Of a DNA stretch of 64,000 nt, positions 32,631 through 43,902 are shown piece after piece. Position 1 is the first letter of the stretch, and each line of letters starts with the position of its first letter. The stretch lies in assembly GCA_964019425.1 (NCBI GenBank), contig OZ025823.1:868001-932000 (forward strand), given 5' to 3'. Under the pieces are notes generated by a model. The model was not told the origin of the DNA, ran no database searches, and saw only the letters and a program-made list of their open reading frames with translations. Position numbers and translations under genes: made by a program. This stretch comes from Flectonema sp. DT1601 (Eukaryota > Euglenozoa > Diplonemea > Diplonemida > Diplonemidae).

Positions 32631-33842
32631 GAAAATGCTTCTTTTTTTTAACTCTTTTTTTATAATCCGTCTCGTCAGTTTCTAAGTTGCTTTGATGCTG
32701 CTGTTATTGTTTGTTCGCTTGTTGAGCCGCAACCGCCGTTTACAGCTGTGGAGAGATGGATGGGACGATTTCACAACACGACATCCCCAGATATAGAATG
32801 ATTTCCAAGATTTTAGTAATTGTTTCATTGTCTGCCTGCTGTTGGTGTTTCATTTTTTGTTTTGTTTTTTTTTCCCCCATTATTTTTACAAGAAAAAAAA
32901 GGAAAAGGGGAGGGTCTCCGGGCCATGAAGAATAAGAAACTCTTTCCAACCGGAAGGTGTAGTCTGCTGCTTCTGGAACCAGGGAGATGCTCCTTGCCCA
33001 TTTTTCTTTTTTTTTTTTAATTTATATTTCGTTCTTTATTTTGTTTCTTCCTAACCGACAAACGCATCATGAGCTCAAGACCTTTTTCCTGCAGAGTGCT
33101 GGTGATTCGCCGCACCATTCTTTTTGTAAGTCTCGTCTTGTTCATGTGTTCCCTCTCTTTTTATTCGACTGAAAAAAACAAGCTCCTCTCTCCCCGTACC
33201 CGAAACTGTCTTTCTTGGAGACGGTGTTTGGGATATGAGGAGGGAAGTTCGCTTTCCCCTGCCTTTCTTTTTTTTGATTTTGATTTTATGCAACACAAGA
33301 CACCAAGAAAATGAAATGACTTCGTCATTTCCTTCTTTAATCGTTTCCTTTGACCCTGAGTGACTTCACACATGTTGTCTGCTTTAAGGGGGATTAGGAA
33401 AACGATGGGTGTGTTTCATTCATTCATTACTTTGATTTTTGTAAGGGGAGGTGTCTTAGTTTTGATTATTTAGTTTATTGTTGTTTTACTCCTCCTACAG
33501 AGATACTCACAACAAAACACATCCGAATAAGAATTTGAACTCTTCAGCACATCCCACGAAAGCGATTGGGACTAGTTCGACTGTCTTCTCATGCAAGAAA
33601 ACATAATAACGACCCGTCGGTTGTATCCTTTGAGAGGGAGGGGATGGGGAGGGGAGGGGAGGGGAGGGGAGGGGAGGGGAGGGGATGGTGTGGGGAGGGG
33701 GAATACGCAAACCACAAGGTTGTTTCTTCAAATGTGTGTTGTTTATTTTTTGGATTGTGTGTATACTCTTCTCTTCTCTTGAAGTAAATCTAATACTCCT
33801 TGCGCCCGTCAGTTTTATCAAAAAAAAAAAAAAAAAATAACA
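32631..33842. other. Array spacer 8, (GGGGA)8
   Basis: GGGGA tract at 33646-33685; marker T; relict about 33545-33630; hairpin 33313-33331; 18 A. Confidence 0.85.
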
Positions 33843-35990
33843 ATGATGAAGACCGCTGCCCTGTTCGGGCTGGCCGCAGCAGCAGTGCTGCCGACTGCCG
33901 AAGGATTCGTGTTCCCAAGTAACTGCGATGCTGCTACCCGAGTAACTCAGACTGGTACTTCAGGTACTGTTGATTTGACTAGCTACGGATCAAATGAGAT
34001 CCGCTGCTGGCACATCGAGTGCGTTGGAGGAGTGGTTTCGATGACGTGGACTCGATTCAACACCGAACTGAACTACGACTACGTTAGGATGGCGACGGTT
34101 GCGAACAACGGAGTCGGAGCGCAATTGTTCCGTTCTTCTGACCTGACCGTCCCTGTTACTCACAGTGCCGCCGGAGGAGACGGTGCGTTCATCGAACTCG
34201 ATTCCGATGGCAGCATTCAGGGAAATGGTTTCACTGCGTCGTGGACCTGCTCAGCATCATCATCATTCGTGTTCCCATCGGCCTGCACTTCGACGGCGAC
34301 GTACCAAGCGGACAGCATCGTAGACTACCCAGCCGGTTCCGGACGTTACTCAAACAATGAGAACGCGTGTTTCTACTTCGAGTGTCCAGCAAAACGCGCG
34401 GTGCTTCAGTGGACTTCATTCAACACCGAGAGCGGATACGATTTCGTGAACGCGTTTCCGGTGAGCGGAGGTGTTGTCGGATCGACTGCGGTCCTTTCGC
34501 AACACTCTGGAACTAGTGCTCCAGCTGATACCATTGTTGAACAGGATGGTATTTTCTTGAGACTTACTTCTGACGGCAGTGTCACCAGAGCTGGTTTTGT
34601 TCTCGACTGGACGTGCTCGGATTCCGCACCGCCAACTCCACCGACTCCACCAACTCCACCAACACCACCGACTCCAACTCCATCGATCACCCCTTGCGAG
34701 ACTCCCCGAGTGAGGCAGGCGTGGTCTCTTATGTCGTGTGTAGACAGGGACCTTTACATCAGCGCGGTGTCGACGTTCCACAGCACCCGCAAGGCTGACT
34801 TCGACCGAGTGGTCCGCATGCATCTTCAGGCTGGAGAATACGCTCACCAGACTAGTGCGTTCCTCGCATGGCACAGATACTACCTCCTTGGATGGGAGAA
34901 CATGTTGAGATCTCTGGGAGGCGATTACAGATGCATCACCGTTCCGTACTGGGACTGGGACAGGGATGCCGGAAGCGAGTCGCAGAGCGTTGTGTTCTCG
35001 CCAACGACTTTCGGATCTCCGAACGGAAGGGACTCCAACGACTGCATGACTGAGGGAGTTGCCGCGTTCGATGGTGGAAACGGATGGCTTGATTCCCTGG
35101 ACGGATGCCTTCGCAGAACGTTCGGATTCAGCTGGGGGTTCACTGGACAGGCTGCGATGGCTGCGATGATTGAGGACTTCCCAGACTTCGCGACCTTCAG
35201 ACCGACGTTCGAGTCGGCGCCGCACGGAGCTCCGCACGTTGCGGTCGGAGGACAGATGTCGACTTTCTACTCCCCGGAGGACCCTCTTTTCATGGTACAC
35301 CACGCCAACGTAGACAGGCTGTACGCTCTGTGGCAGGACTACCACGGTTACGACACCGTGGCGAAGGCTGACCTGAACAGCAACCACTACGCGGTTGCTG
35401 GACGCACCACCAGCCAGGAACCGAGTTTGCAGTTGGACAGCGTGTTGCCAATGACCCACGACGGAACGTCTACCATGCAGTGGTTTTCAAACCCTTGGAC
35501 TATCAGAGACATGCACCACCCTGTCGGAATGCCGGGCAGCAATGGAGAGAATGACTTCAAGTACGGAGACGACAACGTTGCCGGGATCCTCGGAAACCCA
35601 CTTGTTGGTTCGTGGAGCTGGGCGACTCCTGTCAGCAACGCGCCGACTGTGAACTGCCCGACTTCGACGACGAGAAAGGCTGAGCCGCAGGCTGCCAAGA
35701 AGAAGGAGAAGAAGGTTGCGAAGAAGTCAGCTGTTTCGAGGTCGGGAACTTCTGAGAGAGCGGGACGTTGCGCGTTCGCTGATCACATCCTCGCGGAGGT
35801 TTGTTTGTCGAAGCTCGCCGCTGAGCCTTCCATCAGCGATGTCGATCTATTGAACTACGTGGCAAGAATTGAATGTGACAAGACCGACAAGGCGGCCGTA
35901 TCGCAGGAATGGATCGACCTCATGGGCATTCCAAAGGACAAGTTGAAGTTCACCAAGCCATGTTGGTACCTTGACCCTGCCCAGAAGTAA
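33843..35990 (+). CDS. CUB-CUB-tyrosinase, copy 9 (type II)
   Basis: Type II protein; partner of copy 5 in the duplicated block. Following spacer has marker T. Confidence 0.95.
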   Translation: MMKTAALFGLAAAAVLPTAEGFVFPSNCDAATRVTQTGTSGTVDLTSYGSNEIRCWHIECVGGVVSMTWTRFNTELNYDYVRMATVANNGVGAQLFRSSDLTVPVTHSAAGGDGAFIELDSDGSIQGNGFTASWTCSASSSFVFPSACTSTATYQADSIVDYPAGSGRYSNNENACFYFECPAKRAVLQWTSFNTESGYDFVNAFPVSGGVVGSTAVLSQHSGTSAPADTIVEQDGIFLRLTSDGSVTRAGFVLDWTCSDSAPPTPPTPPTPPTPPTPTPSITPCETPRVRQAWSLMSCVDRDLYISAVSTFHSTRKADFDRVVRMHLQAGEYAHQTSAFLAWHRYYLLGWENMLRSLGGDYRCITVPYWDWDRDAGSESQSVVFSPTTFGSPNGRDSNDCMTEGVAAFDGGNGWLDSLDGCLRRTFGFSWGFTGQAAMAAMIEDFPDFATFRPTFESAPHGAPHVAVGGQMSTFYSPEDPLFMVHHANVDRLYALWQDYHGYDTVAKADLNSNHYAVAGRTTSQEPSLQLDSVLPMTHDGTSTMQWFSNPWTIRDMHHPVGMPGSNGENDFKYGDDNVAGILGNPLVGSWSWATPVSNAPTVNCPTSTTRKAEPQAAKKKEKKVAKKSAVSRSGTSERAGRCAFADHILAEVCLSKLAAEPSISDVDLLNYVARIECDKTDKAAVSQEWIDLMGIPKDKLKFTKPCWYLDPAQK

Positions 35991-37202
35991 GAAAATGCTT
36001 CTTTTTTTTAACTCTTTTTTTATAATCCGTCTCGTCAGTTTCTAAGTTGCTTTGATGCTGCTGTTATTGTTTGTTCGCTTGTTGAGCCGCAACCGCCGTT
36101 TACAGCTGTGGAGAGATGGATGGGACGATTTCACAACACGACATCCCCAGATATAGAATGATTTCCAAGATTTTAGTAATTGTTTCATTGTCTGCCTGCT
36201 GTTGGTGTTTCATTTTTTGTTTTGTTTTTTTTTCCCCCATTATTTTTACAAGAAAAAAAAGGAAAAGGGGAGGGTCTCCGGGCCATGAAGAATAAGAAAC
36301 TCTTTCCAACCGGAAGGTGTAGTCTGCTGCTTCTGGAACCAGGGAGATGCTCCTTGCCCATTTTTCTTTTTTTTTTTTAATTTATATTTCGTTCTTTATT
36401 TTGTTTCTTCCTAACCGACAAACGCATCATGAGCTCAAGACCTTTTTCCTGCAGAGTGCTGGTGATTCGCCGCACCATTCTTTTTGTAAGTCTCGTCTTG
36501 TTCATGTGTTCCCTCTCTTTTTATTCGACTGAAAAAAACAAGCTCCTCTCTCCCCGTACCCGAAACTGTCTTTCTTGGAGACGGTGTTTGGGATATGAGG
36601 AGGGAAGTTCGCTTTCCCCTGCCTTTCTTTTTTTTGATTTTGATTTTATGCAACACAAGACACCAAGAAAATGAAATGACTTCGTCATTTCCTTCTTTAA
36701 TCGTTTCCTTTGACCCTGAGTGACTTCACACATGTTGTCTGCTTTAAGGGGGATTAGGAAAACGATGGGTGTGTTTCATTCATTCATTACTTTGATTTTT
36801 GTAAGGGGAGGTGTCTTAGTTTTGATTATTTAGTTTATTGTTGTTTTACTCCTCCTACAGAGATACTCACAACAAAACACATCCGAATAAGAATTTGAAC
36901 TCTTCAGCACATCCCACGAAAGCGATTGGGACTAGTTCGACTGTCTTCTCATGCAAGAAAACATAATAACGACCCGTCGGTTGTATCCTTTGAGAGGGAG
37001 GGGATGGGGAGGGGAGGGGAGGGGAGGGGAGGGGAGGGGAGGGGATGGTGTGGGGAGGGGGAATACGCAAACCACAAGGTTGTTTCTTCAAATGTGTGTT
37101 GTTTATTTTTTGGATTGTGTGTATACTCTTCTCTTCTCTTGAAGTAAATCTAATACTCCTTGCGCCCGTCAGTTTTATCAAAAAAAAAAAAAAAAAATAA
37201 CA
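35991..37202. other. Array spacer 9, (GGGGA)8
   Basis: GGGGA tract at 37006-37045; marker T; relict about 36905-36990; hairpin 36673-36691; 18 A. Confidence 0.85.
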
Positions 37203-39350
37203 ATGATGAAGACCGCTGCCCTGTTCGGGCTGGCCGCAGCAGCAGTGCTGCCGACTGCCGAAGGATTCGTGTTCCCAAGTAACTGCGATGCTGCTACCCG
37301 AGTAACTCAGACTGGTACTTCAGGTACTGTTGATTTGACTAGCTACGGATCAAATGAGATCCGCTGCTGGCACATCGAGTGCGTTGGAGGAGTGGTTTCG
37401 ATGACGTGGACTCGATTCAACACCGAACTGAACTACGACTACGTTAGGATGGCGACGGTTGCGAACAACGGAGTCGGAGCGCAATTGTTCCGTTCTTCTG
37501 ACCTGACCGTCCCTGTTACTCACAGTGCCGCCGGAGGAGACGGTGCGTTCATCGAACTCGATTCCGATGGCAGCATTCAGGGAAATGGTTTCACTGCGTC
37601 GTGGACCTGCTCAGCATCATCATCATTCGTGTTCCCATCGGCCTGCACTTCGACGGCGACGTACCAAGCGGACAGCATCGTAGACTACCCAGCCGGTTCC
37701 GGACGTTACTCAAACAATGAGAACGCGTGTTTCTACTTCGAGTGTCCAGCAAAACGCGCGGTGCTTCAGTGGACTTCATTCAACACCGAGAGCGGATACG
37801 ATTTCGTGAACGCGTTTCCGGTGAGCGGAGGTGTTGTCGGATCGACTGCGGTCCTTTCGCAACACTCTGGAACTAGTGCTCCAGCTGATACCATTGTTGA
37901 ACAGGATGGTATTTTCTTGAGACTTACTTCTGACGGCAGTGTCACCAGAGCTGGTTTTGTTCTCGACTGGACGTGCTCGGATTCCGCACCGCCAACTCCA
38001 CCGACTCCACCAACTCCACCAACACCACCGACTCCAACTCCATCGATCACCCCTTGCGAGACTCCCCGAGTGAGGCAGGCGTGGTCTCTTATGTCGTGTG
38101 TAGACAGGGACCTTTACATCAGCGCGGTGTCGACGTTCCACAGCACCCGCAAGGCTGACTTCGACCGAGTGGTCCGCATGCATCTTCAGGCTGGAGAATA
38201 CGCTCACCAGACTAGTGCGTTCCTCGCATGGCACAGATACTACCTCCTTGGATGGGAGAACATGTTGAGATCTCTGGGAGGCGATTACAGATGCATCACC
38301 GTTCCGTACTGGGACTGGGACAGGGATGCCGGAAGCGAGTCGCAGAGCGTTGTGTTCTCGCCAACGACTTTCGGATCTCCGAACGGAAGGGACTCCAACG
38401 ACTGCATGACTGAGGGAGTTGCCGCGTTCGATGGTGGAAACGGATGGCTTGATTCCCTGGACGGATGCCTTCGCAGAACGTTCGGATTCAGCTGGGGGTT
38501 CACTGGACAGGCTGCGATGGCTGCGATGATTGAGGACTTCCCAGACTTCGCGACCTTCAGACCGACGTTCGAGTCGGCGCCGCACGGAGCTCCGCACGTT
38601 GCGGTCGGAGGACAGATGTCGACTTTCTACTCCCCGGAGGACCCTCTTTTCATGGTACACCACGCCAACGTAGACAGGCTGTACGCTCTGTGGCAGGACT
38701 ACCACGGTTACGACACCGTGGCGAAGGCTGACCTGAACAGCAACCACTACGCGGTTGCTGGACGCACCACCAGCCAGGAACCGAGTTTGCAGTTGGACAG
38801 CGTGTTGCCAATGACCCACGACGGAACGTCTACCATGCAGTGGTTTTCAAACCCTTGGACTATCAGAGACATGCACCACCCTGTCGGAATGCCGGGCAGC
38901 AATGGAGAGAATGACTTCAAGTACGGAGACGACAACGTTGCCGGGATCCTCGGAAACCCACTTGTTGGTTCGTGGAGCTGGGCGACTCCTGTCAGCAACG
39001 CGCCGACTGTGAACTGCCCGACTTCGACGACGAGAAAGGCTGAGCCGCAGGCTGCCAAGAAGAAGGAGAAGAAGGTTGCGAAGAAGTCAGCTGTTTCGAG
39101 GTCGGGAACTTCTGAGAGAGCGGGACGTTGCGCGTTCGCTGATCACATCCTCGCGGAGGTTTGTTTGTCGAAGCTCGCCGCTGAGCCTTCCATCAGCGAT
39201 GTCGATCTATTGAACTACGTGGCAAGAATTGAATGTGACAAGACCGACAAGGCGGCCGTATCGCAGGAATGGATCGACCTCATGGGCATTCCAAAGGACA
39301 AGTTGAAGTTCACCAAGCCATGTTGGTACCTTGACCCTGCCCAGAAGTAA
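37203..39350 (+). CDS. CUB-CUB-tyrosinase, copy 10 (type II coding, recombinant 3' flank)
   Basis: Coding markers are type II as in copy 6, but the 3' flank is marker C followed by GGGGA5 and 18 A, the combination found after copies 3 and 7. Codon 342 is GCA, so the switch lies downstream of it. The exact 13,434-bp correspondence ends within this unit. Confidence 0.95.
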   Translation: MMKTAALFGLAAAAVLPTAEGFVFPSNCDAATRVTQTGTSGTVDLTSYGSNEIRCWHIECVGGVVSMTWTRFNTELNYDYVRMATVANNGVGAQLFRSSDLTVPVTHSAAGGDGAFIELDSDGSIQGNGFTASWTCSASSSFVFPSACTSTATYQADSIVDYPAGSGRYSNNENACFYFECPAKRAVLQWTSFNTESGYDFVNAFPVSGGVVGSTAVLSQHSGTSAPADTIVEQDGIFLRLTSDGSVTRAGFVLDWTCSDSAPPTPPTPPTPPTPPTPTPSITPCETPRVRQAWSLMSCVDRDLYISAVSTFHSTRKADFDRVVRMHLQAGEYAHQTSAFLAWHRYYLLGWENMLRSLGGDYRCITVPYWDWDRDAGSESQSVVFSPTTFGSPNGRDSNDCMTEGVAAFDGGNGWLDSLDGCLRRTFGFSWGFTGQAAMAAMIEDFPDFATFRPTFESAPHGAPHVAVGGQMSTFYSPEDPLFMVHHANVDRLYALWQDYHGYDTVAKADLNSNHYAVAGRTTSQEPSLQLDSVLPMTHDGTSTMQWFSNPWTIRDMHHPVGMPGSNGENDFKYGDDNVAGILGNPLVGSWSWATPVSNAPTVNCPTSTTRKAEPQAAKKKEKKVAKKSAVSRSGTSERAGRCAFADHILAEVCLSKLAAEPSISDVDLLNYVARIECDKTDKAAVSQEWIDLMGIPKDKLKFTKPCWYLDPAQK

Positions 39351-40547
39351 GAAAATGCTTCTTTTTTTTAACTCTTTTTTTATAATCCGTCTCGTCAGTT
39401 TCTAAGTTGCTTTGATGCTGCTGTTATTGTTTGTTCGCTTGTTGAGCCGCAACCGCCGTTTACAGCTGTGGAGAGATGGATGGGACGATTTCACAACACG
39501 ACATCCCCAGATATAGAATGATTTCCAAGATTTTAGTAATTGTTTCATTGTCTGCCTGCTGTTGGTGTTTCATTTTTTGTTTTGTTTTTTTTTCCCCCAT
39601 TATTTTTACAAGAAAAAAAAGGAAAAGGGGAGGGTCTCCGGGCCATGAAGAATAAGAAACTCTTTCCAACCGGAAGGTGTAGTCTGCTGCTTCTGGAACC
39701 AGGGAGATGCTCCTTGCCCACTTTTCTTTTTTTTTTTTAATTTATATTTCGTTCTTTATTTTGTTTCTTCCTAACCGACAAACGCATCATGAGCTCAAGA
39801 CCTTTTTCCTGCAGAGTGCTGGTGATTCGCCGCACCATTCTTTTTGTAAGTCTCGTCTTGTTCATGTGTTCCCTCTCTTTTTATTCGACTGAAAAAAACA
39901 AGCTCCTCTCTCCCCGTACCCGAAACTGTCTTTCTTGGAGACGGTGTTTGGGATATGAGGAGGGAAGTTCGCTTTCCCCTGCCTTTCTTTTTTTTGATTT
40001 TGATTTTATGCAACACAAGACACCAAGAAAATGAAATGACTTCGTCATTTCCTTCTTTAATCGTTTCCTTTGACCCTGAGTGACTTCACACATGTTGTCT
40101 GCTTTAAGGGGGATTAGGAAAACGATGGGTGTGTTTCATTCATTCATTACTTTGATTTTTGTAAGGGGAGGTGTCTTAGTTTTGATTATTTAGTTTATTG
40201 TTGTTTTACTCCTCCTACAGAGATACTCACAACAAAACACATCCGAATAAGAATTTGAACTCTTCAGCACATCCCACGAAAGCGATTGGGACTAGTTCGA
40301 CTGTCTTCTCATGCAAGAAAACATAATAACGACCCGTCGGTTGTATCCTTTGAGAGGGAGGGGATGGGGAGGGGAGGGGAGGGGAGGGGATGGTGTGGGG
40401 AGGGGGAATACGCAAACCACAAGGTTGTTTCTTCAAATGTGTGTTGTTTATTTTTTGGATTGTGTGTATACTCTTCTCTTCTCTTGAAGTAAATCTAATA
40501 CTCCTTGCGCCCGTCAGTTTTATCAAAAAAAAAAAAAAAAAATAACA
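39351..40547. other. Array spacer 10, (GGGGA)5
   Basis: GGGGA tract at 40366-40390; marker C; relict about 40265-40350; hairpin 40033-40051; 18 A. Confidence 0.85.
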
Positions 40548-42695
40548 ATGATGAAGACCGCTGCCCTGTTCGGGCTGGCCGCAGCAGCAGTGCTGCCGAC
40601 TGCCGAAGGATTCGTGTTCCCAAGTAACTGCGATGCTGCTACCCGAGTAACTCAGACTGGTACTTCAGGTACTGTTGATTTGACTAGCTACGGATCAAAT
40701 GAGATCCGCTGCTGGCACATCGAGTGCGTTGGAGGAGTGGTTTCGATGACGTGGACTCGATTCAACACCGAACTGAACTACGACTACGTTAGGATGGCGA
40801 CGGTTGCGAACAACGGAGTCGGAGCGCAATTGTTCCGTTCTTCTGACCTGACCGTCCCTGTTACTCACAGTGCCGCCGGAGGAGACGGTGCGTTCATCGA
40901 ACTCGATTCCGATGGCAGCATTCAGGGAAATGGTTTCACTGCGTCGTGGACCTGCTCAGCATCATCATCATTCGTGTTCCCATCGGCCTGCACTTCGACG
41001 GCGACGTACCAAGCGGACAGCATCGTAGACTACCCAGCCGGTTCCGGACGTTACTCAAACAATGAGAACGCGTGTTTCTACTTCGAGTGTCCAGCAAAAC
41101 GCGCGGTGCTTCAGTGGACTTCATTCAACACCGAGAGCGGATACGATTTCGTGAACGCGTTTCCGGTGAGCGGAGGTGTTGTCGGATCGACTGCGGTCCT
41201 TTCGCAACACTCTGGAACTAGTGCTCCAGCTGATACCATTGTTGAACAGGATGGTATTTTCTTGAGACTTACTTCTGACGGCAGTGTCACCAGAGCTGGT
41301 TTTGTTCTCGACTGGACGTGCTCGGATTCCGCACCGCCAACTCCACCGACTCCACCAACTCCACCAACACCACCGACTCCAACTCCATCGATCACCCCTT
41401 GCGAGACTCCCCGAGTGAGGCAGGCGTGGTCTCTTATGTCGTGTGTAGACAGGGACCTTTACATCAGCGCGGTGTCGACGTTCCACAGCACCCGCAAGGC
41501 TGACTTCGACCGAGTGGTCCGCATGCATCTTCAGGCTGGAGAATACGCTCACCAGACTAGTGCGTTCCTCGCATGGCACAGATACTACCTCCTTGGATGG
41601 GAGAACATGTTGAGATCTCTGGGAGGCGATTACAGATGCATCACCGTTCCGTACTGGGACTGGGACAGGGATGCCGGAAGCGAGTCGCAGAGCGTTGTGT
41701 TCTCGCCAACGACTTTCGGATCTCCGAACGGAAGGGACTCCAACGACTGCATGACTGAGGGAGTTGCCGCGTTCGATGGTGGAAACGGATGGCTTGATTC
41801 CCTGGACGGATGCCTTCGCAGAACGTTCGGATTCAGCTGGGGGTTCACTGGACAGGCTGCGATGGCTGCGATGATTGAGGACTTCCCAGACTTCGCGACC
41901 TTCAGACCGACGTTCGAGTCGGCGCCGCACGGAGCTCCGCACGTTGCGGTCGGAGGACAGATGTCGACTTTCTACTCCCCGGAGGACCCTCTTTTCATGG
42001 TACACCACGCCAACGTAGACAGGCTGTACGCTCTGTGGCAGGACTACCACGGTTACGACACCGTGGCGAAGGCTGACCTGAACAGCAACCACTACGCGGT
42101 TGCTGGACGCACCACCAGCCAGGAACCGAGTTTGCAGTTGGACAGCGTGTTGCCAATGACCCACGACGGAACGTCTACCATGCAGTGGTTTTCAAACCCT
42201 TGGACTATCAGAGACATGCACCACCCTGTCGGAATGCCGGGCAGCAATGGAGAGAATGACTTCAAGTACGGAGACGACAACGTTGCCGGGATCCTCGGAA
42301 ACCCACTTGTTGGTTCGTGGAGCTGGGCGACTCCTGTCAGCAACGCGCCGACTGTGAACTGCCCGACTTCGACGACGAGAAAGGCTGAGCCGCAGGCTGC
42401 CAAGAAGAAGGAGAAGAAGGTTGCGAAGAAGTCAGCTGTTTCGAGGTCGGGAACTTCTGAGAGAGCGGGACGTTGCGCGTTCGCTGATCACATCCTCGCG
42501 GAGGTTTGTTTGTCGAAGCTCGCCGCTGAGCCTTCCATCAGCGATGTCGATCTATTGAACTACGTGGCAAGAATTGAATGTGACAAGACCGACAAGGCGG
42601 CCGTATCGCAGGAATGGATCGACCTCATGGGCATTCCAAAGGACAAGTTGAAGTTCACCAAGCCATGTTGGTACCTTGACCCTGCCCAGAAGTAA
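40548..42695 (+). CDS. CUB-CUB-tyrosinase, copy 11 (type II)
   Basis: Type II protein; position after a GGGGA5 spacer and marker T downstream make it the equivalent of copies 4 and 8, starting a third, incomplete block. Confidence 0.95.
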   Translation: MMKTAALFGLAAAAVLPTAEGFVFPSNCDAATRVTQTGTSGTVDLTSYGSNEIRCWHIECVGGVVSMTWTRFNTELNYDYVRMATVANNGVGAQLFRSSDLTVPVTHSAAGGDGAFIELDSDGSIQGNGFTASWTCSASSSFVFPSACTSTATYQADSIVDYPAGSGRYSNNENACFYFECPAKRAVLQWTSFNTESGYDFVNAFPVSGGVVGSTAVLSQHSGTSAPADTIVEQDGIFLRLTSDGSVTRAGFVLDWTCSDSAPPTPPTPPTPPTPPTPTPSITPCETPRVRQAWSLMSCVDRDLYISAVSTFHSTRKADFDRVVRMHLQAGEYAHQTSAFLAWHRYYLLGWENMLRSLGGDYRCITVPYWDWDRDAGSESQSVVFSPTTFGSPNGRDSNDCMTEGVAAFDGGNGWLDSLDGCLRRTFGFSWGFTGQAAMAAMIEDFPDFATFRPTFESAPHGAPHVAVGGQMSTFYSPEDPLFMVHHANVDRLYALWQDYHGYDTVAKADLNSNHYAVAGRTTSQEPSLQLDSVLPMTHDGTSTMQWFSNPWTIRDMHHPVGMPGSNGENDFKYGDDNVAGILGNPLVGSWSWATPVSNAPTVNCPTSTTRKAEPQAAKKKEKKVAKKSAVSRSGTSERAGRCAFADHILAEVCLSKLAAEPSISDVDLLNYVARIECDKTDKAAVSQEWIDLMGIPKDKLKFTKPCWYLDPAQK

Positions 42696-43902
42696 GAAAA
42701 TGCTTCTTTTTTTTAACTCTTTTTTTATAATCCGTCTCGTCAGTTTCTAAGTTGCTTTGATGCTGCTGTTATTGTTTGTTCGCTTGTTGAGCCGCAACCG
42801 CCGTTTACAGCTGTGGAGAGATGGATGGGACGATTTCACAACACGACATCCCCAGATATAGAATGATTTCCAAGATTTTAGTAATTGTTTCATTGTCTGC
42901 CTGCTGTTGGTGTTTCATTTTTTGTTTTGTTTTTTTTTCCCCCATTATTTTTACAAGAAAAAAAAGGAAAAGGGGAGGGTCTCCGGGCCATGAAGAATAA
43001 GAAACTCTTTCCAACCGGAAGGTGTAGTCTGCTGCTTCTGGAACCAGGGAGATGCTCCTTGCCCATTTTTCTTTTTTTTTTTTAATTTATATTTCGTTCT
43101 TTATTTTGTTTCTTCCTAACCGACAAACGCATCATGAGCTCAAGACCTTTTTCCTGCAGAGTGCTGGTGATTCGCCGCACCATTCTTTTTGTAAGTCTCG
43201 TCTTGTTCATGTGTTCCCTCTCTTTTTATTCGACTGAAAAAAACAAGCTCCTCTCTCCCCGTACCCGAAACTGTCTTTCTTGGAGACGGTGTTTGGGATA
43301 TGAGGAGGGAAGTTCGCTTTCCCCTGCCTTTCTTTTTTTTGATTTTGATTTTATGCAACACAAGACACCAAGAAAATGAAATGACTTCGTCATTTCCTTC
43401 TTTAATCGTTTCCTTTGACCCTGAGTGACTTCACACATGTTGTCTGCTTTAAGGGGGATTAGGAAAACGATGGGTGTGTTTCATTCATTCATTACTTTGA
43501 TTTTTGTAAGGGGAGGTGTCTTAGTTTTGATTATTTAGTTTATTGTTGTTTTACTCCTCCTACAGAGATACTCACAACAAAACACATCCGAATAAGAATT
43601 TGAACTCTTCAGCACATCCCACGAAAGCGATTGGGACTAGTTCGACTGTCTTCTCATGCAAGAAAACATAATAACGACCCGTCGGTTGTATCCTTTGAGA
43701 GGGAGGGGATGGGGAGGGGAGGGGAGGGGAGGGGAGGGGAGGGGATGGTGTGGGGAGGGGGAATACGCAAACCACAAGGTTGTTTCTTCAAATGTGTGTT
43801 GTTTATTTTTTGGATTGTGTGTATACTCTTCTCTTCTCTTGAAGTAAATCTAATACTCCTTGCGCCCGTCAGTTTTATCAAAAAAAAAAAAAAAAAATAA
43901 CA
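42696..43902. other. Array spacer 11, (GGGGA)7
   Basis: GGGGA tract at 43711-43745, one unit shorter than spacers 4 and 8; marker T; relict about 43610-43695; hairpin 43378-43396; 18 A. Confidence 0.85.

Noticed and set aside
10144-43745. GGGGA tracts as telomeric repeats or a CRISPR-like array
   Set aside because: Short pure microsatellites inside gene spacers; no spacers between repeats and no chromosome end.
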